A stretch of 64,000 nucleotides of DNA, from contig NZ_FNYE01000014.1 of the NCBI RefSeq assembly GCF_900108945.1, positions 1-64,000 on the forward strand, in the 5' to 3' direction. Shown here piece after piece: positions 1 through 8,207 of this stretch. How positions within the stretch are numbered: position 1 is the first letter of the stretch; every line of letters starts with the position of its first letter. The DNA comes from Paraburkholderia diazotrophica. GTDB lineage: Bacteria; Pseudomonadota; Gammaproteobacteria; Burkholderiales; Burkholderiaceae. Below the pieces are notes generated by a model. That model had not been told where the DNA came from. It saw nothing but the letters and a program-made list of their open reading frames with translations, and made no database searches. A program made the translations under genes and the position numbers.

Positions 1-2
1 AG

Positions 3-404
3 CGTCAGGAAGAGCGCGAGATCAAGGAACGCGCGCTGGAACTGCTCGAGTACGTCGGTGTGCTGCAATACGCGGACTACACGTCACGTAACCTGTCGTA
101 CGGCCACCAGCGGCGTCTGGAAATTGCACGCGCGCTCGCGACCGATCCGAAGCTGCTCGCGCTCGACGAACCGGCTGCCGGCATGAACGCAACCGAAAAG
201 GTCGAGCTGACGAAGCTGCTCGACAAGATCCGCAGCGACGGCAAGACGATCCTGCTGATCGAGCACGACGTGAAACTGGTGATGGGCCTGTGCAACCGGA
301 TGACAGTGCTCGACTATGGCAAGGTGATCGCCGAAGGTCTGCCGCATGACGTGCAGAAGGACCCGAAGGTGATCGAGGCTTATCTGGGTGCGGGGGTCCA
401 CTGA
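3..404 (+). CDS. livG: Branched-chain amino acid ABC transporter ATPase LivG (5'-truncated)
   Basis: This is the C-terminal part of a cytoplasmic ABC ATPase that powers uptake of leucine, isoleucine and valine. The reading frame is already open at the window edge, so the start and the Walker A motif lie outside. What remains shows a signature-like segment (LSYGHQRRLEIARAL), a Walker B (LLALDEPAAGMN) typical of LivG, an H-loop (LIEHDVKLVMGLC) and the usual tail ending in EAYLGAGVH. The stop codon overlaps the next start as TGATG, so translation of the downstream livF is probably coupled. The permease and binding-protein genes are presumably upstream, outside the window. Confidence 0.93.
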   Translation, partial: RQEEREIKERALELLEYVGVLQYADYTSRNLSYGHQRRLEIARALATDPKLLALDEPAAGMNATEKVELTKLLDKIRSDGKTILLIEHDVKLVMGLCNRMTVLDYGKVIAEGLPHDVQKDPKVIEAYLGAGVH

Positions 405-1120
405 TGGCTACGGCAATGTTGAAAATCAAGGGCCTGCAGGTCAACTACGGCGGCATTCAGGCCGTCAAGGGTGTCGACCTGGAGATCGCGCAGGGCGAAC
501 TCGTCACGCTGATCGGCGCGAACGGCGCGGGCAAGACGACGACGATGAAGGCAATCACGGGCCTCAAGCCGTACTCGGCCGGCGACATCGAGTACATGGG
601 CCAGTCGATCAAGGGCGTGCCGCCGCACGAGTTGCTCAAGCGCGGTCTCGCGATGGTGCCGGAAGGCCGGGGCATCTTCGCGCGCATGTCGATCGTCGAG
701 AACATGCAGATGGGCGCGTATCTGCGCAACGATACGGAAGGAATCAAGAAGGACGTCGAGCGCATGTTCGGCTTCTTCCCGCGCCTGAAGGAACGCGCGA
801 CACAGCTCGCGGGCACGCTCTCGGGCGGCGAACAGCAGATGCTCGCGATGGCGCGTGCCGTCATCTCGAAGCCGAAGCTGCTGCTGCTCGACGAGCCGTC
901 GATGGGTCTGTCGCCGATCATGGTCGAGAAGATCTTCGAAGTGGTGCGCGAGATCTCGAAGGAAGGCATCACGGTGATGCTGGTCGAGCAGAACGCGCGT
1001 CTCGCGCTGCAGGCTGCGGATCGTGGCTACGTGATGGACTCGGGCACGGTCACGATGTCGGGCGACGCGAAGCAGATGCTCGATGATCCGAAGGTGCGGG
1101 CCGCGTATCTCGGCGAGTAA
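404..1120 (+). CDS. livF: Branched-chain amino acid ABC transporter ATPase LivF
   Basis: Second ATPase of the high-affinity branched-chain amino-acid importer, 238 aa, the usual size of LivF. It has Walker A (GANGAGKTT, about residues 38-46), signature (LSGGEQQMLAMARA), Walker B (LLLLDEPSMGLS) and the H-loop region (VEQNARLALQ), where LivF proteins carry Gln rather than His after Glu. The C-terminus YLGE is typical. Its ATG overlaps the livG stop by one base. A strong bidirectional hairpin follows about 50 bases after the stop, so it is the last gene of the liv operon. Confidence 0.96.
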   Translation: MATAMLKIKGLQVNYGGIQAVKGVDLEIAQGELVTLIGANGAGKTTTMKAITGLKPYSAGDIEYMGQSIKGVPPHELLKRGLAMVPEGRGIFARMSIVENMQMGAYLRNDTEGIKKDVERMFGFFPRLKERATQLAGTLSGGEQQMLAMARAVISKPKLLLLDEPSMGLSPIMVEKIFEVVREISKEGITVMLVEQNARLALQAADRGYVMDSGTVTMSGDAKQMLDDPKVRAAYLGE

Positions 1121-1170
1121 AGCTCTGCAAGATCACGTGCCGGTTCTCACGACTGGCAACGCGTAATGAA

Positions 1171-1201
1171 AAAGGCCGCATGCGTCAGGCATGCGGCCTT
1201 T
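1171..1201. terminator. Bidirectional intrinsic terminator between livF and the acetyltransferase
   Basis: A perfect 13-bp stem (AAAGGCCGCATGC / GCATGCGGCCTTT) with a five-base loop, flanked by A-rich sequence on the left and T-rich sequence on the right. It sits between the convergent livF and 1239-1691 genes and can serve both strands. Confidence 0.9.
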
Positions 1202-1238
1202 GTGTTTTCAGCGATTCAACGCGCGGCGACGCAACCGC

Positions 1239-1691
1239 TCAAGCCAACGCGCCGAGCCGCTTGCCGAGGCTGATGACATCATCGGCGTGATAGCCGAGCG
1301 ATTCGTAGAAAGCGCGCACATCGGCCTTTGCGCTCAGCACCTGAAGATTGACCTTCGGACAGCCGCGCGCTGTCAGTGCCGCTTCCGCGTGACGCACCAG
1401 CCGCGTGCCGATGCCCCGGCGACGTTGCGTCGGATCGACCGCGAGCGAGTACAGCCAGCCGCGATGCCCGTCGTAGCCGGCCATCACCGTGCCGACGATG
1501 GACGCATCCTTCACGGCGACAAAGAACAGCTCGGGCTGCGTCGCGAGCTTGTTCGCGATCGACAGATGCGGATTGCGCTGCGGCTTGCCCGCGTCCTTGT
1601 ACTCCGGGAACGCGTCGAGCCACAGCGCGACGACGGCATCGGTGTCGGCCGCTTCGAAGCAGCGGATCGACAGTGATGAAGCAGCCGTCAC
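1239..1691 (-). CDS. GNAT family N-acetyltransferase
   Basis: A 150-aa acetyltransferase of the GNAT fold, probably acetyl-CoA dependent and cytoplasmic. The acetyl-CoA binding motif A is clear (LAVDPTQRRRGIGTRLVRHAE, about residues 83-103), preceded by GWLYSL and followed by a C-terminal FYESLGY motif. The overall pattern is close to the YpeA subgroup. The substrate cannot be read from the sequence. The GTG start is chosen because it overlaps the stop of the upstream aminotransferase (GTGA, four bases), which implies translational coupling and a shared transcript. A longer reading frame exists upstream but lies inside the aminotransferase gene. Confidence 0.88.
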   Translation of the reverse strand: MTAASSLSIRCFEAADTDAVVALWLDAFPEYKDAGKPQRNPHLSIANKLATQPELFFVAVKDASIVGTVMAGYDGHRGWLYSLAVDPTQRRRGIGTRLVRHAEAALTARGCPKVNLQVLSAKADVRAFYESLGYHADDVISLGKRLGALA

Positions 1692-2872
1692 AGCGTGTCC
1701 AGGATCGAGCGCAGCATCGACATCATCTGGTCGATCTCTTCCGTCGTCACGTTGAGCGCGGGCATGAAGCGCAGCAGATTCGGACGCGCGGCGTTGAGCA
1801 GCAGGCCGTCCGGCTGCATCAGGCGCGCCTTCTCGACGATCTGGTTGCCGATATCCTTGCCGAGCAGCAGCGCGCGCAACATGCCTTCGCCGCGCTCGCC
1901 CGCAAAGCCGCGCTCTTCCGACAGCTCGAGCAGCTTCGCGCGCAGATATTCGCCGCGTGCCTTCACGCCATCGAGGAAGCCGGGCGCCGTCAGTTGCGAG
2001 ATCACCGAATAGCCGACCGCCGTCATCAGCGGATTGCCGTTGTACGTGCCGCCCTGTTCGCCCGCTTCGAACACCTCGACTTCCTTCTTGCACAGCAACG
2101 CGCCGAGCGGCACACCGCCGCCAACGCCCTTCGCAAGCGTCATCACGTCGGGCTCGATACCCGAGAGCTCATACGCGAACAGCGCCCCCGCGCGGCCACA
2201 GCCGCTTTGCACTTCATCGACGATGAGGAGCAGGTTGTGCTTCTTCGTCAGTTCGCGCAGTTGCTGCATGAATTCGCGCGTTGCGGGAATCACGCCGCCT
2301 TCACCCTGGATCGGTTCGAGCATCACGGCGACCGTCTTGTCGCCGATCAGCTTCTCGACGGACGCGATATCGTTCAGATCTGCTTTCGGGAAGCCCGGCA
2401 CCTGCGGTGCGTAGATCGTGTCCCAGCCCGGCTTGCCGCTCGCCGACATCGTTGCCAGCGTGCGTCCGTGAAAGCTGTGATCGAACGTGATGATTTCATA
2501 CGCGCCATTCTTGAACTTCTTGCCCCACTTGCGCGCGAGCTTGATCGCGCCTTCGTTCGCCTCGGCGCCGCTGTTCGTGAAGAACACCTTGTCGAAGCAG
2601 CTGTGCTGCGTGAGCAGGCTCGCGAGCTTCGCCATCGGCTCGTTGTAGAACGCGGGCGACGGATTGATCAGCGTGCGCGCCTGCTGCGTGAGCGCTTCGA
2701 TCATGCCTTCGTTGCAGTGGCCAAGGGAGTTCACCGCCCAGCCCTGGATGAAGTCCAGATAGCGCTTGCCGTTGTTGTCGTAGAGCCACGAGCCTTTGCC
2801 GTGCGTGAAAACGATTTCGGGCCGGTTCGTGATGTACATCAGCGAATCGATCGGGTACTCATTGAAGTTCAT
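1688..2872 (-). CDS. argD: Class III PLP aminotransferase, acetylornithine transaminase type
   Basis: A 394-aa class III (fold type I) aminotransferase that most resembles acetylornithine/succinylornithine transaminases of arginine metabolism. Visible landmarks are the phosphate-contact region TNSGAEANEGAIKLARK, HGRT, LEPIQGEGG, the VDEVQSG strand that holds the cofactor aspartate, the PLP lysine in LAKGVGGGVPLGA, and the GTYNGNPL segment. The ATG at 2872 gives the canonical length and has a CTGGAG ribosome site upstream; an upstream ATG would add 33 atypical residues. The gene is coupled to the acetyltransferase. A catabolic ornithine or GABA-type role cannot be excluded. Confidence 0.85.
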   Translation of the reverse strand: MNFNEYPIDSLMYITNRPEIVFTHGKGSWLYDNNGKRYLDFIQGWAVNSLGHCNEGMIEALTQQARTLINPSPAFYNEPMAKLASLLTQHSCFDKVFFTNSGAEANEGAIKLARKWGKKFKNGAYEIITFDHSFHGRTLATMSASGKPGWDTIYAPQVPGFPKADLNDIASVEKLIGDKTVAVMLEPIQGEGGVIPATREFMQQLRELTKKHNLLLIVDEVQSGCGRAGALFAYELSGIEPDVMTLAKGVGGGVPLGALLCKKEVEVFEAGEQGGTYNGNPLMTAVGYSVISQLTAPGFLDGVKARGEYLRAKLLELSEERGFAGERGEGMLRALLLGKDIGNQIVEKARLMQPDGLLLNAARPNLLRFMPALNVTTEEIDQMMSMLRSILDTL

Positions 2873-3256
2873 GGCTACAGGCTCCAGGCAAACAGGGATA
2901 AGAAACCGCCTCGGACAAAATGGCCCAGCAACGGAAAGAAAACGCCGACAACTACATGTGTTTAACAGCACATCGTCGACAGCACGTCAAAGCAGCGACG
3001 GAAAACAAAAAAGCCACGGCATGCCGTGGCTTTCGCGATTTGAACTGCGTGCGCGTGATACTGAACACCGATACGCGCAAACCGTGACGAAGCCAGCGGC
3101 GCCCCTATGGGAGCGGCGAGCGGCGACGTCGAAGTTCGGACAGGATGCGGTTCATGCGCGAAAGAATACGACAATGCCGGCGCCCGTGTAAACCAGCAAT
3201 TTGCATGTCTTCACGCATTGCCAGCCGATTCGTCATGCAGGATGACGACGCAACGA
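2873..3256. other. Intergenic region between argD-like gene and reductase
   Basis: 384 bases with no convincing gene. The one clear structure is the terminator hairpin at 3011-3034. The left part must hold the promoter and ribosome site of the leftward aminotransferase. Short open frames here lack ribosome sites and family features. Confidence 0.6.
3011..3034 (-). terminator. Intrinsic terminator downstream of the reductase gene
   Basis: A perfect 24-base palindrome (AAAGCCACGGCA / TGCCGTGGCTTT). Read on the minus strand it is followed by TTTTGTTTTCC, a typical U-tract, so it ends the leftward transcript of 3257-4288. Confidence 0.85.
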
Positions 3257-4288
3257 TCACACTGGGTTCGCGAGATCGGCTGCGCTCGTGAACGAATCCG
3301 CGTAGAACTCGTCTTCCGGCAGGCGATGATGCTGCGTGAAATCGCGCTGCGCGGATTCGACCATCACAGGCGCGCCGCACGCATACACCTGATATGCCGA
3401 CAAGTCTGGCAGATCTTCGATGACGGCGCGATGAACGAAGCCGGTGCGGCCCGTCCATGCATCGTCCGCGTCCGGCTCGGAGAGCACGGGCACGAACCTG
3501 AAGTTCGGCACTTCGCGCGCCCATTGCTCGGCGAGATCCATCATGTACAGGTCTTTCTTGCGGCGCGCGCCCCAGTACAGCGTCATCGGGCGCGTGATGT
3601 TCTTGAAGACGGCATGCTCGACGATCGCCTTCAGCGGCGCAAAGCCCGTACCCGATGCGAGCAGGATGATCGGCTTGTCCGATTCCTCGCGCAGGAAGAA
3701 CGTGCCGAGCGGGGCCTCGAAGCGCAGGATGTCGCGCTCCTTCATCGTGTTGAATACGTGATCGGTGAATGCGCCGCCCGGCATGTGGCGGATATGCAGC
3801 TCGACGGGGCCCTCCGTATGCGGCGCGTTCGCCATCGAGTAGCTGCGGCGCTTGCCGTCCTTCAGGATGAACTCGAGGTACTGGCCGGCCATGTATTGCA
3901 GGCGCTCGTTCGCGGGCAGTTGCAGCTTCAGCACGACGACATCGTCGGCGTTGCGCTCGATCGAATTCACGCGGCACGGCAGCTTCTTGATCTGCACGTC
4001 GCCGATGCCCGTCACTTCGCGGATGTCGACCTCGAGGTCCGTGCAGGCCGTCGCGCAGCAGAAGAGGGCCATGCCGCGCGTCTTTTCGTCGTTCGACAGC
4101 GCCGACGACGAGTGCGCGCGCTGTTCGATTTCGCCGGCGACGACCGTGCCCTTGCACGAGCCGCATGCGCCGTTCTTGCAGCCGTACGGCAGGCCGATGC
4201 CCTGGCGAAGGGCGGCCGTCAGCACGGGCTCGTCGGGTTCCACCTGAAACTGCCGGCCGCTTTGCCGGAGCGTTACGTTAAATGCCAT
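3257..4288 (-). CDS. 2Fe-2S flavoprotein reductase (CDP-6-deoxy-glucoseen reductase type)
   Basis: A 343-aa modular electron-transfer protein. The N-terminal plant-type [2Fe-2S] ferredoxin domain (about residues 1-90) has CKNGACGSC plus a downstream CCATAC for the fourth ligand. A ferredoxin-reductase FAD domain follows (RRSYSMANAP), and then an NAD(P)-binding domain (LASGTGFAPLKAIVEH, YACGAPVMVESA). In Burkholderia this architecture is commonly annotated as CDP-6-deoxy-delta-3,4-glucoseen reductase, the AscD/E3 type of dideoxysugar synthesis. No sugar genes are nearby, so it may instead serve a general oxygenase or ferredoxin partner. The ATG at 4288 places the ferredoxin fold directly at the N-terminus. 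It is divergent from the epimerase gene, 74 bases away. Confidence 0.85.
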   Translation of the reverse strand: MAFNVTLRQSGRQFQVEPDEPVLTAALRQGIGLPYGCKNGACGSCKGTVVAGEIEQRAHSSSALSNDEKTRGMALFCCATACTDLEVDIREVTGIGDVQIKKLPCRVNSIERNADDVVVLKLQLPANERLQYMAGQYLEFILKDGKRRSYSMANAPHTEGPVELHIRHMPGGAFTDHVFNTMKERDILRFEAPLGTFFLREESDKPIILLASGTGFAPLKAIVEHAVFKNITRPMTLYWGARRKKDLYMMDLAEQWAREVPNFRFVPVLSEPDADDAWTGRTGFVHRAVIEDLPDLSAYQVYACGAPVMVESAQRDFTQHHRLPEDEFYADSFTSAADLANPV

Positions 4289-4362
4289 AGGTCGTTCGAA
4301 GTTTGAGTATAGGGAGTCGGTAACCAGTGCGTATCTTTGATCGCGGCTACAATGCGTCCACG

Positions 4363-5397
4363 ATGAAAGCGACACGTACCTTGCGCAGACCGCGCGTGCT
4401 GATCGTCGGTTGCGGCGATGTCGGCATGCGCTGCGTGCGGCAACTGCAACGGCGCGCGCGCCTTTATGCGCTCACGCATCACGCAGAGCGCCGCGACGAA
4501 CTGCGCGCGGCGGGCGTGACGCCGATCGTCGGCGATCTCGACGCGCGCAAGAGCCTCTGGCGTCTCGCGGGCCTTGCGCCAACCGTGCTGCATCTCGCGC
4601 CGCCGCAAAAGACGGGCGACATCGACATGCGCACGCGCTCGCTGATCGCCACGCTGACTGCACCGCGCATCAGGCATGCCCGCCATGTCGAGGCACAGCC
4701 GACGGGGCGGCTGAGGTCCGCGCGGCAAGGCATTCGTGCTCGCAAAACATCCGTTATTGTACCCGACGGGGGTATCGCGGCCGCTGCGGCGGGGCACTAC
4801 GCCGGCGTGCGTCCGCGCATCGTCTACGCGAGCACGACGGGTGTCTATGGCGATTGCGGCGGCGCGTGGCTCGACGAAACGCGGCCCATCGCGCCCGCGA
4901 ACGAGCGCGCGAAGCGCCGCGTGTCGGCGGAGACGCAGTTGCGGCGCGCAGCCGCGCGGCGTGCGATTGCGGCGAGCATCGCGCGCATTCCGGGCATCTA
5001 TGCGGGCAACCGGCTGCCGCTTGCGCGGCTCGAGAGGCGCACGCCCGCGCTCGTCGATGCCGACGACGTCTACACGAATCATATCCACGCCGACGACCTC
5101 GCCGCGATCCTGCTGCGCATGGCGACGCATGGTCGTCCATCGCGCGTGATCCATGCATCCGATGACACGACGCTCAAGATGGGCGAGTACTTCGACCGGG
5201 TCGCGGACGCGTTCGGCGTCGAACGGCCGCCGCGCATCACGCGCGACGAAGCGGAGCGGCAACTCGAACCGATGATGCTGTCGTTCATGCGCGAGTCGCG
5301 GCGCCTTGTCAACGGCCGGCTCAAGCGGGAGTTGCGCGTGCAGTTGCGCTATCCGAGTGTCGATGATTTCTTGCGTACGGCAGCACGTCGCGCGTGA
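4363..5397 (+). CDS. NAD(P)-dependent epimerase/dehydratase family protein (YeeZ-like SDR)
   Basis: A 344-aa extended short-chain dehydrogenase-like protein. A Rossmann glycine motif lies at the N-terminus (VLIVGCGDVGMRC), and the STTGVYGDCGG strand contains the Tyr of the family. Further on are RIPGIYAGNRLPLARL and an NHIHADDLA segment, all typical of the YeeZ-like atypical epimerases. Between the third strand and the STTGVYG motif there is an Arg/Ala-rich stretch of about 50 residues (about residues 105-155) that looks unstructured. The substrate is unknown. The ATG at 4363 is preferred because the glycine motif then begins about 15 residues in; upstream codons add nothing conserved. Confidence 0.78.
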   Translation: MKATRTLRRPRVLIVGCGDVGMRCVRQLQRRARLYALTHHAERRDELRAAGVTPIVGDLDARKSLWRLAGLAPTVLHLAPPQKTGDIDMRTRSLIATLTAPRIRHARHVEAQPTGRLRSARQGIRARKTSVIVPDGGIAAAAAGHYAGVRPRIVYASTTGVYGDCGGAWLDETRPIAPANERAKRRVSAETQLRRAAARRAIAASIARIPGIYAGNRLPLARLERRTPALVDADDVYTNHIHADDLAAILLRMATHGRPSRVIHASDDTTLKMGEYFDRVADAFGVERPPRITRDEAERQLEPMMLSFMRESRRLVNGRLKRELRVQLRYPSVDDFLRTAARRA

Positions 5398-5471
5398 ATG
5401 CTGTCACGCGCGGGGCTACACGCAGCGACGCTGCGAAGAAAAGCGAACGCGTTCGTGAGACCGCGACGCCG

Positions 5472-5660
5472 TCAGGTGAGGGCAGGCAGCGCTTCCAGCA
5501 GCACGAAACAGCAGATTGCGCCGATCAGCGCTGCGATCAGATTGGGCGCGTACTTGTGCCGGATGTGCATGACGGCCAGCAAGCCGCCGACAAGCAGTAT
5601 CGCGAAGCAGATGATCGCGACCATCCCGTACGAAATCGCCAGGTTGCCGTAGATGACCAT
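5472..5660 (-). CDS. Small two-helix membrane protein, function unknown
   Basis: A 62-aa protein made almost entirely of two hydrophobic helices (about residues 5-31 and 42-58). They are joined by a short basic loop, HIRHKYAPN, which suggests both ends on the same side of the inner membrane. It is supported as a real gene by an ideal AGGAGG ribosome site seven to eight bases before the ATG. It is not a shadow of another gene, since no other convincing frame covers the region. I do not recognise a family. It is convergent with the epimerase gene and has no obvious operon partner. Confidence 0.7.
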   Translation of the reverse strand: MVIYGNLAISYGMVAIICFAILLVGGLLAVMHIRHKYAPNLIAALIGAICCFVLLEALPALT

Positions 5661-5823
5661 GGCGCCTCCTTGCCCGCTTTGTAATGTTTGTTAGGACGAG
5701 TATAGGACGGGCGTTCGTGGCAAGCATGCTGCGTCGCAGCGTTGCGAAAGGCTTTTATCGCCGCTTTGTTCGGAATCCAACGCAGTATGGGGGCGTCTGA
5801 AAAGCAGGCGGCGTGGAACGCGC

Positions 5824-6528
5824 TTATACGACACGCAGCGATTCGAGGTTGGCTTCATCGAGCCATTGCCACGCGCCTTCAGCAAGCGAAGCGGGCAGCG
5901 CGAGCCCGCCGATCCGTTCGCGATGCAGCGCTTCCACGCGATTGCCCGCTGCTGCAACCATCCGCTTGACCTGGTGGTACTTGCCTTCCAGCACGGTCAG
6001 TTCGAGTTCGTGCGCGCCGCGCGCATGCGCCGCGATGGCAGCAACTGGCTTCGCTTCGCCATGCAGCAGCACGCCTTCGCGCAGCGCGGCGAGCTGCGCG
6101 TCGTCGAGGGGATGACGGGTCGTTGCCAGATAGACCTTCGGCACCTTGCGTTTCGGCGACGTGTACGCATGGACGAACTGGCCATCGTCGGACAGCAGCA
6201 GAAGCCCCGTGGTGTCCTGATCGAGCCGTCCGACGCACTGCACGCCGCGCGTCGCGAACTGCGCGGGCAGCAGATTGAAGACGCTCAGATGATGTTGCGG
6301 ATCGCGAGAGCATTCATAACCCGCCGGCTTGTTGAGTATGAGATACGCGCGTTCGCGATACGGCCACGGCGCGCCGTCGACTTCGAACGTGAGCGCGTCG
6401 GTTGCGACATCGGCGTCGGGATCGTCGATCGTCGAGCCGCCGATCGACACGCGGCCGTCCGCGATCAATGCGCGGCACTGGCGGCGCGAGCCGAAACCTT
6501 GGGAAAAGAGAACGCTTTCGAGATTCAT
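5824..6528 (-). CDS. rsuA: 16S rRNA pseudouridine(516) synthase RsuA
   Basis: A 234-aa RsuA/RluB/E/F family pseudouridine synthase, expected to isomerise U516 of 16S rRNA. It has an N-terminal S4 RNA-binding domain (LFSQGFGSRRQCRALIADGRV) and YLILNKPAGYECS. The catalytic motif is GRLDQDTTGLLLLSDDG with the nucleophilic Asp, and YHQVKRMVAAAGNRV lies near the C-terminus. Length and order match RsuA better than RluE, which lacks the S4 domain. The ATG at 6528 begins MNLESVLFSQG, the usual start; a GTG eight codons upstream is possible. The ribosome site is weak. Confidence 0.9.
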   Translation of the reverse strand: MNLESVLFSQGFGSRRQCRALIADGRVSIGGSTIDDPDADVATDALTFEVDGAPWPYRERAYLILNKPAGYECSRDPQHHLSVFNLLPAQFATRGVQCVGRLDQDTTGLLLLSDDGQFVHAYTSPKRKVPKVYLATTRHPLDDAQLAALREGVLLHGEAKPVAAIAAHARGAHELELTVLEGKYHQVKRMVAAAGNRVEALHRERIGGLALPASLAEGAWQWLDEANLESLRVV

Positions 6529-6907
6529 TGGAACGGGCAGAGGGGCGGGCACGAGCCGCGATGCATCAGACGATGACCTTGCCCTTAAGCATCGAAGGAC
6601 ACCGTCATCGCGTGCATTCTACCCGCCGCCTTTGCTTGCCTTGCGCCGCTCGCTTCAACACACGCGACGCGTCACGCCTACGCCCACGATTCGCTCGCCC
6701 GCGGACTCTCGGCGATCCGCACGACGCTCGAGCATGGGGCTCGAAAGCGGGATGGCGTCGCCGTCTGCGCCTTGATCGCCTTGTGTGCTTCCCTCGCCGG
6801 CGAATCGCTGGATCGTCAGGAAGGAATCACACAGCAAGAACCGGAGCGCACGGACGGGCCGAAATCGCGACGATGGGCTTCTCGTCATCGCGTCATGGAG
6901 CCCTCCG
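6529..6907. other. Divergent intergenic region, rsuA to MFS transporter
   Basis: 379 GC-rich bases between the divergent rsuA and MFS genes. A TAGAAT hexamer on the minus strand (6616-6621) could be the rsuA -10 box, but no good -35 is visible. A GGAG ribosome site before 6908 is clear. I see no gene or strong repeat. Confidence 0.45.
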
Positions 6908-8176
6908 ATGCGTTCCCGCCTTCCCCGCTTTCGCTTTCCCGTTGCCGACGCCAGCCTGTCCGCGTCGTTCCAGCAGCTCGCGTGGTCGAACCTGATCGCG
7001 CAATCCGCCGAACAGATCAGTCTCGCCGCCGCGCCCCTCGTTGCCGTGTTCACGCTCGGCGCGACGGCCCGCGATACGGGGCTTCTGCAAACGGCGCAGA
7101 CGCTGCCGTTCCTGTTGCTGTCGATACCCCTCGGCGTCGTCGCCGACCGCCGCTCGCGCCGCATGTTGATGGCCGTCTCGGAGAGCGTGCGCGCGCTGGC
7201 GATGGCGAGCGTGCTGCTGCTCGTGCTGTCGCATGGACTGACGCTGCCGCTGCTCGCCGTGCTCGGCTTTCTCGGCGCGACGGGCACGGTTGCGTATAGC
7301 GTCGCCGCGCCCGCATTGGTCCCCGCGCTCGTCACGCGCGACGCGCTGCCCGCCGCGAACGGACGCATCGAACTGGCGCGCAGCGTCGCGTATTCGGCGG
7401 GGCCGGCGATGGGAGGGCTGCTGGTCGGCTGGATCGGTGCGGGCTGGGCGTATGGCTGCGCGGCCGCGCTGTCGGCGCTCGCGGCCGCGTTGCTCGCGGG
7501 TTTGCGCGAGCCGCCGCGCGTCGTCGGCGCCGCGCGTCACTTCATGGCCGAGTTGCGCGAAGGCGCGCGTTTCGTGATCGGCGACGAGTTGCTGCGGCCG
7601 ATGCTCGCGACAGCCGTGTTCTTCAACATCGGCTTCTTCACGCTGCAAGCGGTGTATGTGCCGTATGCGGTGCATCGGCTCGGGCTGAGCGCGTCGGCGA
7701 TCGGCGTGACGCTCGGCGCGTATGGCGTTGGCATGGTGTGCGGCGCGCTGGCCGCGCCGTCTGTCGCGCGGCGGGTGGCGTTCGGGCGCACGCTGATCAT
7801 CGGGCCGTTTTGCGGGCTGGCTGCTTCTCTGACGATGGTCGCGACGCTCGCCGTGCCGTCGTTCTGGCTCGCGGCAGCGAGCTTCTTCCTGCTCGGCGCG
7901 GGGCCGATCCTGTGGACGGTCGGCTCGACGACGCTGCGTCAGGCGATCACGCCGGCGAACATGATGGGCCGCGTGTCGGCGCTCAACAGCACGGCGACGT
8001 ACGGCGCGCGGCCGCTCGGCGCGCTGCTGGGCGCGGCCGTCAGCGCGCGCTTCGGAATGGACGCGTGTCTCGTCGTCGCAGCACTCGGCTTCGTCGCGCA
8101 GGCGTGGATCATCGTGATGTCGCCGGTTGCGCGGCTCGCGCGGATTCCGGACGACGCGGCGGTGTTGTCATCGTGA
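6908..8176 (+). CDS. MFS transporter (MFS_3 / EntS-like exporter)
   Basis: A 422-aa major facilitator with about twelve hydrophobic segments. The motif between helices 2 and 3 is present as SIPLGVVADRRSRRMLM, which places it in the EntS/MFS_3 group of proton-driven exporters. Other landmarks are NGRIELARSVAYSAGPAMGG and the second-half motif VSALNSTATYGARPLGALLG, typical of that group. The substrate is unknown; siderophore or drug efflux is the usual assignment. The ATG at 6908 is preceded by a GGAG site; a longer frame upstream is not membrane-like. The gene stands alone. Confidence 0.88.
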   Translation: MRSRLPRFRFPVADASLSASFQQLAWSNLIAQSAEQISLAAAPLVAVFTLGATARDTGLLQTAQTLPFLLLSIPLGVVADRRSRRMLMAVSESVRALAMASVLLLVLSHGLTLPLLAVLGFLGATGTVAYSVAAPALVPALVTRDALPAANGRIELARSVAYSAGPAMGGLLVGWIGAGWAYGCAAALSALAAALLAGLREPPRVVGAARHFMAELREGARFVIGDELLRPMLATAVFFNIGFFTLQAVYVPYAVHRLGLSASAIGVTLGAYGVGMVCGALAAPSVARRVAFGRTLIIGPFCGLAASLTMVATLAVPSFWLAAASFFLLGAGPILWTVGSTTLRQAITPANMMGRVSALNSTATYGARPLGALLGAAVSARFGMDACLVVAALGFVAQAWIIVMSPVARLARIPDDAAVLSS

Positions 8177-8207
8177 CCTGCGCCGTACGAATGCTTTCCG
8201 CGAGCCG

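Noticed and set aside
2873..3256. Short open frames near 3000-3190
   Set aside because: They cross the terminator palindrome, lack ribosome sites and have no domain.
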